Part shown: positions 23,664 to 35,311 of the stretch, one piece after another
Layout of the letters: every line of letters begins with the position of its first letter
Numbering within the stretch: position 1 is the stretch's first letter
Source of the DNA: Chionoecetes opilio
Taxonomy: Eukaryota; Arthropoda; Malacostraca; Decapoda; Majidae
Length of the DNA: 64,000 nt
Assembly (NCBI GenBank): GCA_016584305.1
Contig: JACEEZ010023743.1
Location: 425,678-489,677 of the forward strand
Direction of reading: 5' to 3'
The notes under the pieces: model-generated
Told to the model about the DNA's origin: nothing
Database searches by the model: none
What the model saw: only the letters and a program-made list of their open reading frames with translations
Program-made: the position numbers and the translations under genes

Positions 23664-24358
23664 CACACAAACCTCGATTTCCCGGACTAATAGGGGGGAG
23701 CACTGTTCCGGGAACCGCAAAAGTCCGGGAATCGCAAGTATAACTTTTTCTTTTTTTTTAAAGTCCGATGCCATTACCCACCCCTGGACGTTTATCCTAC
23801 TCTAGTATTTACTGTCTGGCAACCGACAATATCAACTACCCCGCCGCGGACTTTTACGTCCGCTGAGCATGCAGGCACCTGGCGGGAGGCAGCAGAAAGT
23901 GTTCAATAGTCTCAAGAGACGTTCCTGCACCAGGGGCAGTGGGAGTCAGGGGACTAACGGAGGCTGTGCAGGTGAACCGTGAGTGTCGTGTGCCCAAATG
24001 TAAACAATACGACCACTGAGCATGCTGCCACCTGGCGGGAAGCAGCAGAAAGTGTTCAATAGTCTCAGAAATGTTCTTGCACCAGGGGCAGTGGGAGTCA
24101 GGTGACTGACGGAGGCTGTGCAGGTGAACCGTGAATGTTGTGTGCCCAAATGTAAACAATACGACCGCTGAGCATGCTGCCACCTGGCGGGAGGCGCGGA
24201 CACTGACCAGGGGTGACAGGAGCCGCTCGGACCGCCGGACAACTTGATCAATTTACGAACAGGACCAGGCATTTCAACGTATACAAAAAACAAAACAAAA
24301 TCCAGGATCTCAGATTTTGTCCGGCAAATCCGATATCCGGGAAATTGAGGTTTGTGTG
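23664..24358. mobile_element. Pogo/Tigger-like element 2 in LTR
   Basis: The inverted ends are CACACAAACCTCGATTTCCC and GGGAAATTGAGGTTTGTGTG, with a TA duplication (23662-23663, 24359-24360) proven by the empty site in the other LTR. Inside are two and a half tandem copies of an about 135-bp minus-strand piece (about 23870-24200) of a LINE C-terminus (HLHSLRQSPDSHCPWCKNISETIEHFL). It holds no transposase. Confidence 0.8.
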
Positions 24359-24469
24359 TATGTGCAAAATGAATGTATGTACAAAATTCTTCATTATAAT
24401 CAGAGAAGAGATGTTAACTCGATAGAGGCTCGGAGTGTACTTATATACAAGTACGTATATTTAACAATA

Positions 24470-24771
24470 CAGGAGAACCTCGTTTAACCGGCATTTAAAA
24501 CAACGGCACTAATCGACCCAGGCTTTTTTTTTTTTTTTTTTTTTCCCCCTGATAAACTCTGGAACTCTCTTCCTGTTTCTGTTTTTCCACTTTCCTATGA
24601 CTTACATCTTTTCAAAAGAAGAGTAACAAGACACTTCCCGAACTAAATTGGCTCACCCCACTTTTTTATTTTATTCTCTGACTGTCTTCTTTATAGGGAC
24701 TGGCAACTAAGCGGCCTTTGTGTTACCCATTTTTGTTGTGCCCTTGGCCAGTTCCTTGTGATGGGGGGAAG

Positions 24772-24806
<35 letters not shown>

Positions 24807-24907
24807 ATTTTGGGGGATTCCATAAGAGTAACTCTCAAAACAACGGCAAAATGAGTTATCCGGCATGCGCTCCCCCCCGAGGGTGCCGGATAAACGAGGT
24901 TCTCCTG
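24470..24907. mobile_element. Pogo/Tigger-like element with LINE-A 3' end (short copy)
   Basis: The ends CAGGAGAACCTCGTTTAACC and GGTTCTCCTG and the TA duplication (24468-24469, 24908-24909) are verified by the empty site in the left LTR. It is the same family as 10158-10863 but lacks about 270 bp of the interior. The LINE-A 3' segment spans about 24547-24765. Confidence 0.82.
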
Positions 24908-25342
24908 TAGATGTTACTCCCGCAAGGGCCTGGAGTGTACTAAAATCTAAACCAGCGGCAGCGACCGGCCGCACAAATCCTACCTACACGTGTCAATCGT
25001 CGGTGGCGGCGAGGCACCCCTACCAATACCTGCCACGTATACACGCAGGATAGGAGCAATATTATAACGACGACCAATAGCCAGTCGCTCCAAATTAAGG
25101 TGCTAACATAAGGTGCAAATGCTTAATAACCACTGGGAATGCTCATTTATATTAGCCCAGTACTTGTGATTTACTTAAATTACCTTATATTAATACCCAT
25201 TACCATTATAATTATATATATACATCCCTATGCTCCCCTTGATGAGCGGACAACACATCCCTCACAAGGGGTGGGGGGGGGGGGGGAAACAAACCACCAA
25301 TCTACCAATTATTGAGAGGGTGGTTGGTGGATAATTTCCACA

Positions 25343-26162
25343 CTAACCTAAGAGTGTGTGTGTTTTGAATGTAGGACTGACCTAACCTTACTGGGGGGTG
25401 GCTGTGCCCCCCCAAGACTCCCCCTTATGTTATTATGCATATCCGATGGCTGATACAAAGATTAGAAATACTGTGAAATTGTCAGATCTACAAGTTGAAG
25501 ACGGTTATAACTACGTGCCTTGTATCAAACTGCAGTAAAACCAGATGGTCAAGTAAGATTTATCCATGGAAAACTTTCAACGACTATGGTTCACGTTGTA
25601 AGTAAATTGCAGAGTGCCGTTAATTCGAACAATGGCAGCTTATGAATGCAGAAATTATGAATCAGGACTCAAACCTATGCCAACAAACTGAGCTCAAACT
25701 GAGCCAGCAACAAATATTTAGAAAACCAAACCTCTTTCTTTTTATATCTAAAACCATTTGAAGAACATGAAATAGGACTATGATTTTATCTATTCAAATT
25801 AATGCTTGCAGTTTTGATATCTCAATTGTTATTAAATCATGTGGTGACCATATTGCCCAACCAAAGTAGTCTTTGGCCCAACCATTGACATGGCTGGCTA
25901 ACATGTCTTTCAAGATTGGTAGATTTCCAAAGAAACAAAGTGTCAGAGGTTATTCCAGTTCACAAATCAGGAGGATAAAGCAAATGTGAAGAATAAGAGG
26001 CCAATATCAATTCTATATGTGCAAAGTAAATTTGTTTAAAGAGCTACTATGTTTATCAAGCTGTCAAAATATATTCACAAGTTTCAGCTTATAACAAAAT
26101 ATCACATTAAGCTTTCTCAGATATTTCGTTGTCAATGCTGACTCTGACTGAATTGTTTTCAG
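25343..26162 (+). other. MRPL41 intron 1, 3' part
   Basis: No gene is seen. The stretch 25395-25560 (CTAACCTTACTGGGGGGTGG, then CCGATGGCTGATAC-like sequence) resembles 37200-37440 in the RPL30 intron, so it is a dispersed repeat. It ends in the pyrimidine tract and AG of the exon 2 acceptor. Confidence 0.5.
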
Positions 26163-26263
26163 ATAGAGGAGCGAGGCCTGTTGGTGTTATGGTCGGGAAG
26201 AAGTTTGAAGTTATTCCTGAAATGATTCCAGAGCTTATGGTTCCCAACCTTGAAGGCTTTCAG
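26163..26263 (+). CDS. MRPL41: Mitochondrial ribosomal protein L41, coding exon 2
   Basis: The exon follows TTGTTTTCAG and ends TTTCAG|GTACAG. It encodes the end of codon 58 and residues 59-91, including RGARPVGVMVGKKFEVIPEMIPELMVPNLEGF. This corresponds to the conserved core of the family (I/VPE x VPDLTGF in human and fly proteins). The phase-1 entry and phase-0 exit match the neighbouring exons. Confidence 0.92.
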
Positions 26264-29220
26264 GTACAGTACGTCATAGTTTTGTTAAATCATCTATTCT
26301 ATTCCTACTTACATTTAGATTTTAAAATATGCACTTTTGATTTTAGAATATGTACCATGTAAGTTAGGCTGCCCTGTAAATATATAAAATAGTGCGTTAA
26401 CTACCATGAACTCCTTTACCTTTAGAAGTAGTACTGTATATCTTTGATTAATGAGTGGTCTTGCTTCTGGTAGACCCATTTTTATTACGTACAGTATATC
26501 AATCTTGTTTCAGACTAGGACATTCCTATTACAATATTACAGAAGCACTTCTGAATGTTTTGATAAGTACCAAACTCCAATATGAATTAAGGCATCGGTA
26601 GCCTCCTAGGTTTTTAAGAGTATGAAACTCTGCGTAGTGAATGTTTATATATACTATAGACTACATTTTAAAGAGAATAGCATGAGCTTAGTAAAATATG
26701 TAGCATATTTTGCAGTGCATACAACATGGATTTTTAATGGAATTTGTGTGGCTCTTGTGTTGTAGCTTGACAAAATTTTAGAAACAGACAAGCACTTTGG
26801 TGGCCAGTGATGGAAAGAATGAAGATGGTATTATGAAAATATGTTCCCAGCATAAGATGTAGAAGACTTAGGTCCTAGAAGAACAGTATTAATTAAGAAT
26901 GAGTCTCTTAGGACCAGGGGGGGGTTAAGAAAAAACACCTTTAATAACTCGGTAACAGATAGAACTTTAGACAGTATATGGTGACTTGGTTGCATGTAAG
27001 CCCTTTTAGGCAACCACTTAATGTCACCCTCAGCTGAATTGTTAACAGCCATGCAGTTAAGTTAAAGTACTGGTTTAAAACTCATGTATCTTCTGTGGTT
27101 TCTCTAGTATCAGCATGCATAATGTGCGTCTGCTCTATGACCACACATGTTTGCTCAGTCCAAGCACATCCACTTTTCCTTGCATACCAGTTACATGGAC
27201 AGTGATAGAGGTGATGTCCATTTCCAAGGAAACTACATAACACCGGGACCAGCACAGGGCTCTGTCACGCCGGACTAGAACCCTCCTGAGGAGAGACAAG
27301 GAGAGGTATGTCAGGAGTCTCGCTGAGGATGTTGAGGGTCATTTGAATGCTAATGACCTCCGACCCGCCTACCGAGCCCTGAAGAAGCTCCGTTCCAAGT
27401 CTCCTTCTCGGGCGAGTGCTATTCGAACAGCAGATGGGCGCCTCGTGTCGGACATGGATGGGCAGATGGCTCGTTGGGCTGAGTACTTTGGGCAGTTGTT
27501 CACGGTGGACCCTCCAACTGAGCAGCTTCACACCACTGGGTTACAGGCAGTGGATGCCGATCCTCCCATTGACGAAACCGCACCCTCTCTTGACGAAGTC
27601 AGAGGCTGTAGCAAAGTTGAAGGGTGGAAAGGCAGCTGGTGTTTGTAATATCAGTGCGGAGCTCCTCAAAGCTGGGGGTGAGGCCATGATCCGCGGGTTG
27701 CATGCTGTCCTGACTGCCGTGTGGCAATCCGGTACCATTCCTCCTGACTGGAAAAGGGGGCTGGTCGTCCCTATCTGGAAAGGGAAAGGGGACCGTCAGG
27801 ACTGCAACAATTACCGCGGTATTACACTGCTCAGCGTACCAGGCAAGGTGCTTGCCCATCTATTGCTGACACGAATTCGCAGTCATCTGGTGAAGCATCA
27901 GAGACCTCAGCAGTCTGGGTTCACGCCTGGTAAGTCAACAACAGACCGTATCCTAGCGCTTGGAACGCCGACGTGAGTTTCGACAGGGGATGCTTGCAGC
28001 CTATGTTGATCTCAAGAAGGCGTTTGACTCAGTGCATCGTGAGTCACTCTGGGATCTTCTGCGACTTCGAGGGATTCCTGCAAGGACTATTGGTTTGATA
28101 ACTGGTCTGTATTCTGGGACTGAGAGTGCTGTAAAGTGTGGGGCAGGTGTATCCAGCTTCTTTCCTGTGAATACAGGAGTGAGGCAAGGGTGCGTCCTTG
28201 CCCCATCACTTTTCAACGCTTGTATGGACTGGGTATTGGACAAGGTTGTAGATCAAAGTGATTGTGGAGCATCCGTCGGCAACACCAAGATCACTGATCT
28301 TGTTTTTGCCGATGATGCAGTAATCTTTGCTGAGTCGCTGGAGGTCCTGGTGATGGCTCTCGAGGCAACGAGCTGCACGAGGAGGCAAAGCCTTTGGGAC
28401 TTGAGGTCTCCTGGCTCAAGACCAAGGTCCAGGTATTTGGAGACTTACTAGATGAAGCAGTACAGTCTGTTTATGCGTGTGGCAAGGACATTGAGATCTT
28501 GGAAAGTTTTACATACCTTGGTAGCGGTCCATAATGACGGTGGGTCACGTCAAGAAGTCTTACGGCGGATTGGCATAGCCCACGGTGTTATGGACTCGCT
28601 CAGCGGAAGTATTTGGCGGTCAGTACCTGTGCAGGAGGACAAAGATCCGGATCTTCAAGTCACTTGTGATCCCCGTCTTACTCTATGGTTGTGAGACATG
28701 GACACTAAATAGTGACTTGAAGAGACGAATCAATGCCTTTGGTAATAAGTGTCTTCGCAGAATCATGGGGTATCGCTGGGATGATTACGTGTCAAATCAG
28801 CGATTGCACCGTGAGACTGAATCGAGGCCTATTACCTGCATAGTCCGTCAGCGCCAACTTCGGCTATATGGGCATGTGGCACGCTACCCTGAAACCGATC
28901 CTTCCCATCGGGTTGTATCTGTAAGAGACAATCCGGCGTGGAGGAGGCCAAGGGGGCGCCCACAAGGCTCGTGGCTGGGGCAAGTTGATGTTTCTTGTCG
29001 AGAGCTGCTTGGTATGGGAAAGGAGCCTGCATGGGAACTCGCGCGTGGTGACCCCCGGGAGTGGTGTTGTAGGGTGGGCGAGGCGACACGCCCCCCGGCG
29101 TATGCCCCCAATGATTGATTGATTGATTGATACATAACCACTCACTGGTATCTGATTGTGCATCACTGAAAGTTTCTATTCATAAACTGCTATAAACATG
29201 TTCAAATTATTATCTTTCAG
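26264..29220 (+). other. MRPL41 intron 2
   Basis: The intron runs from GTACAG to TATCTTTCAG. 26264-27245 holds no recognisable gene or repeat. The remainder is an RTE-like LINE inserted in sense orientation. Confidence 0.85.
27246..29131 (+). mobile_element. RTE-like LINE, degraded, with (TGAT)n tail
   Basis: The element is 5'-truncated. Shifting frames encode KGGKAAGVCNISAELLKAGGE (about 27625-27690), NNYRGITLLSVPGKV (about 27807-27850), QSGFTPGKSTTDRI (about 27910-27950), YVDLKKAFDSVHRE (about 28000-28045), GVRQGCVLAPSLFN (about 28180-28222) and VFADDAVIFAE (about 28300-28333). A C-terminal region has YGCETWTLN and RLYGHVARYPETDP. It ends with TGATTGATTGATTGATTGA. The short tandem tail and motif style fit RTE-type elements. 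At least three frameshifts make it inactive. It sits in the transcribed strand's sense direction within an MRPL41 intron. Confidence 0.85.
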
Positions 29221-29442
29221 CTCAAGCCTTATGTGTCGTATCGAGCAGCAGATGTCATACAAGGTGAGTTTGGTCCACAAGACTTGTTTTATGCAGTTTA
29301 CAGTGAAAAAATTGCAGAAGATTTCAAGAATGGCAAACTTGACGAAAATTGTGATCCACTTGAACCATCGAAGGAAGAAGAACTCGCACCAGAGGAAGCC
29401 AGCAATAAAGCTTTGTCTCTAGGCTCTGATAGAATTTACTGA
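29221..29442 (+). CDS. MRPL41: Mitochondrial ribosomal protein L41, last coding exon
   Basis: The exon follows TTATCTTTCAG and encodes residues 92-164 and the TGA at 29440-29442. It begins LKPYVSYRAADV, the most conserved segment of MRPL41, and continues DLFYAVYSEKIAEDFKNGKLD as in the insect protein. An acidic C-terminus (EPSKEEELAPEEAS) and final DRIY follow. No intact alternative frame is conserved. Confidence 0.93.
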   Translation, partial: LKPYVSYRAADVIQGEFGPQDLFYAVYSEKIAEDFKNGKLDENCDPLEPSKEEELAPEEASNKALSLGSDRIY

Positions 29443-29665
29443 TGCTCCCCACCCACCCACAAAGTTTAGATAAGTATTCTTACAAGCCTGTTTATATTTG
29501 TTATAATGAATGAATAACTTAATTTGAAGGTTATAATAGCTTCCATTAACCTATGTTGTACGTGTGTATAGTACCAGATCATGATCTTGTAAAATAGATA
29601 TTTTAAAGCAATTAGAAAGTACTTTCGTGTAAATATGAATAAAACTGAAAAGCTGTATCAGTTAA
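29443..29665 (+). promoter_or_regulatory. MRPL41 3' UTR with poly(A) signal
   Basis: A consensus AATAAA lies at 29638-29643, 196 bases after the stop, and no earlier one is seen. Cleavage would be expected about 15-25 bases further on. Confidence 0.7.
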
Positions 29666-30335
29666 TCTCATTATGCATGCCAATACTAATAATTCCAATT
29701 GTTTCTACATGTTTACATGGTTCATCAGACTGTCACCTGATAATAGCAATTTTATGTTGATCTGTTACTTTTTATTTGCAAAGGCTAAGTTTTCTAGGAC
29801 CCACCTCAGGATCTCTGTTGCACCGAATGGCACACTACAACTTCAACGGTATTAATACCCTTTTATATACCCTTTATTCAGTAATTCTTATACTTTCAAC
29901 AACAAACACAATCTCACACGTGCTTCAAATCTTCTCTTATCGGGCTATTTCTCATAGCAATGCACATTAATAACATGTTAGTCATGCAGTCCTTCCTTTA
30001 TTGTGCAGAACAGTCGAGCATGTTACTGCAGAAAAATATCCTATTACAAATTATTAGTATGATTGATAGGACAGACATTGGAATTTGCAGAATAATGTTG
30101 GCTGGCTGTGGGGAACCTTGATAGGTCTATCATTAAGATTTTAGATGGTATTGTAGTCTTAGTATGACTAAGGCAGTAAATTGTTGCAGTTGTCAGCTTA
30201 TTTTTGCCTTTAACAAAGTAAGTAATTAATCTCTAATTTCTCTGTACAAGTTTGTTAATTAAATTTGAAAATAAGAAAAATCACTCAGCGGTGCTATGTG
30301 GCTATGTTCTCAGTGTACTGTACTGTACTCAAGAC
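29666..30335. other. Intergenic, no feature recognised
   Basis: AT-rich unique-looking sequence between the MRPL41 end and the first MITE. I see no coding, RNA or repeat structure. Confidence 0.4.
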
Positions 30336-30694
30336 CTGGGCACTAAATACATTGAATGTATTTAAATACTAAATACATTGAATGTATTTAAATACTAAAT
30401 ACATTAATTGTATTCAAATACATTTGTAAATACATTTTAAATACAAATTTTAACAAGTCCTAAAAAAAATGGATTTCCTTAGAAATTTCCTTAAAATAAG
30501 GAAATTTCATTGAAAGCGGAAACACTGGTTCACTGTAACATCAGGGTTGCCAGATAGTTGGGCGGGTTTATGGCCAAATTAACTGATAAAAATGTATTTA
30601 CATTTTTATATTATATGTAGGTATTTAAATAATGACAACCAATGTATTTATAATTACATTTCTAAATACACAAATGTATTTAAATACTGCCCAG
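30336..30694. mobile_element. AT-rich MITE with CTGGGCA ends
   Basis: The ends CTGGGCA and TGCCCAG are inverted, followed by repeated, self-complementary AAATACATT/AATGTATTT modules. I recall CTGGGCAgTATTTAAATAC-like ends from hAT-type MITEs of many animals. No convincing target duplication is visible here. Confidence 0.55.
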
Positions 30695-30771
30695 CTCTGT
30701 CTATACTACATATTTCAATACTCATACATTGAAATGACTAGAAATCTCCACAAACAGTTGTTTACCCCTAA

Positions 30772-31418
30772 AGCCCCGTCCACACTACCACTCACCACCG
30801 TCGGCACTTGCCGACGGCAAGCGCCGTTGCCAGGGTTGTGTCCACACGAACGGTTTTGTTCGGCGGTCAGCGCGCTTCCTGATTTCAAAGTGAGTCATGT
30901 TTTCTGCATATCGTGTACTCTCACTCGAGATTATCAAATAACCACAGGTTTAGAAAAACTGACCCAACTATCATCTTCATGACACATTTCTGCATATCAT
31001 AAGCAAGAAATATACGAAAACCTTTTGTGTATTCTAAAAAATATAGCAAAAAGAAATAGCGTATAAACATTTTTCTCACTTTTTTGTCTTCAACTCGCTG
31101 CAATTTCCCGACCATTTCTCCCATTTAATTTTTGATCACATACTCGTAATCAGCTGACTTTCTTGGTTCTGATGGTATACGGTACATAGCAATGCAAAAA
31201 TATCTAGATAGTGAAAACTGCCGAAAACTTGAAGCATGTGTTTGGCGCTGACCCGTGAGTGACGGGCATGCCCGCCCAATATTAAACCTGAATGCTGGCG
31301 GGCAATGCAGACGGTTAAATTTTGCTCGTCGGCATCGTGTCCACACTGCCACTTTTGAGTGACGAACACTGTTCGATGGCAAGCGCCGACGGTGGTGAGT
31401 GGTAGTGTGGACGGGGCT
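30772..31418. mobile_element. PIF/Harbinger-like MITE (647 bp)
   Basis: The inverted ends are AGCCCCGTCCACACTACCAC and its complement, with about 35 bp of near-perfect terminal pairing extending into CTCACCACCGTCGGC. A 3-bp TAA lies on each side (30769-30771, 31419-31421), as for Harbinger (TWA) targets. The interior about 30975-31130 resembles the fold-back arm at 17.9-18.1 kb. Confidence 0.7.
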
Positions 31419-31421
31419 TAA

Positions 31422-32190
31422 CGCTTCACACCTATTACGTACAAGACCTCGGCAGTGTATGCTTCCTAGACCCGATCTCTCCATTACTTTGTCTAACCCC
31501 TCACTTTTACTTACGCTATATAGTGTTGTCATCCATATTCTTATGAATAAGTGCCATCAGTTTTGCTATATCTAATAACCTATGGATTGATTTAATGCCA
31601 AAAAGGTAAATGTGCAATAAGCTCTGAAAGGGTCTTAACATCTAATCATGTTCCTAACAAACCAGACAATAATTTTCTGAAGCATCAAATATAAAGCTGC
31701 TTTTAATCTTTCTTCTTAGCTTTAGCATTTATTGCAAAGCTAAGTTAGCTACAATACTGATATATCCTATGGTCCACCTCTACCTTTTTTAGACACCACT
31801 GCTTTGTACTCTTAAATAGCTAACTTTTTCAAATGTCCTAGCCCCTAGTGAAAGTAAAATATTATGCAGATTTGTAGTTTAAATTATATCTGTAAAATGT
31901 ATGCGCTATTGCAATAGTATCTTTGGGATAATTATTTTTTTCTATGGACAATACCCTTTGAGTAGTGTCACCCTGTTGGCGAAAGCCTTTTGTATGGAGT
32001 GAGACAACGAGATACTCTCCACAACTCTTCTTAGTGCTTTTATGCCAGAGTAGTGAGTAGGTATATATCTAGTCTACACCTTGATATCCATACTTGTGCA
32101 TACACTTATTTTGGGTCTAAGTGATACAGATGTTCACTTTTGAAATTTTGAAACACGCCAAGAATAGCGGCCACAACAATTGGGAAAACC
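31422..32190. other. Intergenic, no feature recognised
   Basis: AT-rich sequence separating the MRPL41 and RPL30 3' ends. I see no coding or repeat structure. Confidence 0.4.
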
Positions 32191-32194
32191 AAAG

Positions 32195-32246
32195 GCAAAA
32201 TAACAGACACAAATTTATTTTCTTCAAATTTCTCCAAACTGCACAC
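32195..32246 (-). other. RPL30: Probable RPL30 3'-UTR terminal exon
   Basis: On the minus strand, TTATTCTCTTACAG (AG at 32248-32247) is a strong 3' splice site. It is followed by about 27 bases and then AATAAA (32219-32214). The last RPL30 coding exon has a strong donor, AAG|GTACGTG, only seven bases after its stop (donor at 35304). Joining them gives a short 3' UTR with a poly(A) signal, as is normal for ribosomal protein mRNAs. No AATAAA lies close after the stop itself. The link is an inference from splice signals, without transcript evidence, and the 3' limit is approximate. Confidence 0.65.
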
Positions 32247-32343
32247 CTGTAAGAGAATAATAAATTAGCATAATGAGCAACAACAGATTCCCTAAACCTA
32301 AGCAATGGGGAAAATATGAATCAACAGAAATGAACACATTTTG

Positions 32344-32470
32344 AGCTCACGGCACCATTTACACCCTGTGCCTATTCACTGGTAGCTGAACAGGGGCCAA
32401 AACGTGAAGGAAGTAAATCCTAAATTCACACAGACGGGGATTTGAATCAGTCTTTTCATCAAATGCCAAT
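32344..32470. repeat. Degenerate SINE fragment
   Basis: ACCCTGTGCCTATTCACTGGTAG followed by AACAGGGGC resembles the body of the SINE at about 1700-1735 (ACCCGGTACCCATTCACTGC then GACAGGGGC). The relation continues weakly to GGGGATTTGAA near 32440-32450, where the B-box would be. Confidence 0.5.
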
Positions 32471-32937
32471 ATTTAGGGAAAAATACCAATGTACCAGTAT
32501 CTTTGCCGCACCACGTGACGAAACTAATAGCAAAAACTGCTAAAATAACGGAGTTACAGACACTCCACTGTCATGCTGAATCATGAGTCTTGCAAAGGTG
32601 TAAATTGTCCACAAACTTTTACTTTCTGTATTAAAAGAACAGAATACCAGAGAATTCATCTTGATTGATGCTCAATCAATATCCACATGTTTAGCTGACC
32701 CATATGGTGCGTAAGGTAAGGCAAGAGAATAATAACTTTTACTTACTCTTGTAAGTATTTCAAAAACTGTATTGGGCTGTATGTACAGCACTAGTGAGAA
32801 TAGTTTATTTCTTCTAAGGTACTAATTGCAAGACAATAATTTAATTTACTAAGGTTTTTTGTCAAACAAGATAAGAAAAAAATCTCTATAATAAACAAAA
32901 TTAAAGTGTGTGGTGGTTCATTTGGTAACTTCATAAC

Positions 32938-33227
32938 GTACTATGGACTCCTTTGGAAATCGCTACATTTGGGGAGGGCAAATTTGGAGGAGGAAATGTG
33001 GCAGCGCTGGAGGTAATTACGGACAGTTCACTGGACTTGCTAATCCGTATGGGATTACTGGGTTTAAAGAAGGGTGACCTGCCCTGTCTCGCTCACCGAG
33101 ACACACAACCACACACTTTGCCTTGCCTTAACTTTGTCTGAGATCATAATGTTCTTATCATCATTCTTCTCTATTTTCTTATTCGTATTATTGTTCTTAT
33201 TACTATTATTATCAATCTACTTATATC

Positions 33228-33263
<36 letters not shown>

Positions 33264-34257
33264 TACGAGATTTTAATGGTATTAAACTGAGAGGATTTTG
33301 TCCTATTTCGCACTTTAACTTAGGGGGTTTTGTCCAAGGGGGGTTTTGTCCAAGAGGGGTTTTGTCCTAGGGGAGTTTTGTCTGGACCCCGTGGCTGACG
33401 TGCTCCCATTCACCACCACCCTCAGACTCCGGCTGTGCAGAGAAGCTCTCTCTCTCTCTTCCTCTGTGTGTCTCTTCTCTCTCCCTGTGTGTGTGTCTCT
33501 TCTCTCTCTCTCTCTCTCTCCCCCCCCCCTCTGTGTGTGTCTCCTCTCTCTCTCTCTCTCTCTCTTCTATTATCTTTTCCTTCGTTCTCTTTCTTTCTCT
33601 GTCCTTTCCTCTATCCTCTTTTCCTTCGTTCTCTCTCTCTTTAAAAACAACATAACATACAGACAGGAGGGAGTCACAGTCAAGGCAAGGGAGAGGTAAG
33701 ATAATGATGGCTGCTATGCTGCGCTGTGAGGGGTTAGTGCTAATCCTACATCTAATCCCTCCCCATCTCGCCCGTAGACACTCTACTCTCTTCCTCGTTG
33801 TGTGTGTGTGTGTGTGTTGCTTGAAAATATTACATAAGAACATAAGGAAGCTACAAGAGGCCGTGAGACCTACACGTGGTAGTTATTAATTGAATAGTCT
33901 TTCAATATATGACAATGAAATAAGAAATAACATACATACAATAAAATACAACCAGGGACCCACACAAAGAAAGACAATTAATCCAAAAAAATAAACAATA
34001 AAACGTGGTTTAAAAGGACTTTCCTCCTCTACACTAAGGCTTAAGTTCCCCCCCTGCCTACTTTTATCAGTCGGCCTCCTCGCACCCTTCCTTCCTCCTC
34101 ATCCTTCTGTCTATTTCGTGCCCACTGCCTCCCCCTTCCCCTCCCGTCTCGATTCACACCTCTCCTCTCTTTCTTCCTTCTCCACATTATTTACTCTGTC
34201 GCTGTCCTTATCACACATTACACACACTCTCTCTCGATTGTCGCTTATTTTTGCCAG

Positions 34258-34338
<81 letters not shown>

Positions 34339-34441
34339 GGGAAGGAGTGGTGACGGAATGAGGGAGAGAGGAAGGGTAAAGGAATGAGGGAGAGAGAGAG
34401 GAAGGTAAGGAGTGAAGGAGAGGGGAGAGAGAGAAGAGATG

Positions 34442-34488
<47 letters not shown>

Positions 34489-34997
34489 TTCTCTGCACAG
34501 CCGGAGTCTGAGGGTGGTGGTGAATGGGAGCACGTCAGCCACGGGGTCCAGACAAAACCCCCTTGGACAAAACCCCCTAAGCTAAAGTGCGAAATAGGAC
34601 AAAACCCTCTCAGTTTAATACCATTAAAATCTCTCATAATAGTAATAATAATAAAAAATAATAATAATAATAATAATATAATAATAATAATATTAATAAT
34701 AATAATAATAGATATAAATAGATTGATAATAGTAATAAAAACAATAATACGAATAAGAAAATAGAGAAGAATGATGATAAGAACATGATGATCTCAGACA
34801 AAGTTAAGGCAAGGCAAAGTGTGTGGTTGTGTGTCTCGGTGAGCGAGACAGGGCAGGTCACCCTTCTTTAAACCCAGTAATCCCATACGGATTAGCAAGT
34901 CCAGTGAACTGTCCGTAATTACCTGCAGCGCTGCCACATTTCCTCCTCCAAATTTGCCCTCCCCAAATGTAGCGATTTCCAAAGGAGTCCATAGTAC
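32938..34997. mobile_element. 2.06-kb fold-back element with GGGTTTTGTCC iterons
   Basis: The left arm (32938 to about 33450) and right arm (about 34490-34997) are reverse complements starting GTACTATGGACTCC. Flanks are 8-bp near-repeats TTCATAAC (32930-32937) and ATCATAAC (34998-35005). Near each inner end are several copies of a GGGGTTTTGTCC motif (about 33323-33380; complement about 34545-34575). The unpaired centre holds CT and GA tracts (33450-33640, 34261-34490) and a fragment of the CTACAAGAGGCC repeat (about 33826-33885). It lies inside the inferred RPL30 3'-UTR intron. Confidence 0.75.
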
Positions 34998-35189
34998 ATC
35001 ATAACTTTTTTTCAATCTGTTCATAAACAGGATGGCCCTGAATGGTGGCTGACAAGTAATATCAATGCAAAGGGCCATCTTAGCAATCAACCTATTTTTC
35101 ATCTTATGAAGTAAGATTGAAGGGACTCTTAGGAGATTCCATTTAATCTTACTTAACTGCTTCATGAGTCAAACAAGGAAAATCAAATA

Positions 35190-35251
<62 letters not shown>

Positions 35252-35265
35252 TATTATATATATAT
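35190..35265. repeat. (AT)n microsatellite
   Basis: This is a near-pure AT dinucleotide run just downstream of the RPL30 coding end. Confidence 0.9.
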
Positions 35266-35311
35266 GTAATCTTACTTTCCTGATATCAAAATATTTACAC
35301 GTACCTTCCAG

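Larger units (their letters stand above)
14812..25342 (-). mobile_element. BEL/Pao LTR retrotransposon (defective, heavily nested)
   Basis: The element runs on the minus strand. It is bounded by LTRs that start TGTGGAAATT and end TTTCTACA, inside a 5-bp CTAAC duplication (14807-14811 and 25343-25347). The remaining order on the minus strand is gag-like ORF, CCHC-like knuckles, DUF1758-type protease, integrase zinc-binding region and the start of the integrase core, then the 3' LTR. Reverse transcriptase and most of RNase H are absent, so the element is an internal-deletion derivative. Five insertions interrupt it (16374-17086, 17458-18904, 19471-22153, 23664-24358, 24470-24907). The LTRs differ by only about ten substitutions by eye, which suggests a fairly recent insertion. 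Confidence 0.88.
23322..25342 (-). repeat. BEL/Pao 5' LTR, interrupted by two TA-flanked insertions
   Basis: The LTR is collinear with 14812-15697 once 23664-24358 and 24470-24907 are removed. About ten substitutions separate the two LTRs by eye. Confidence 0.9.
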
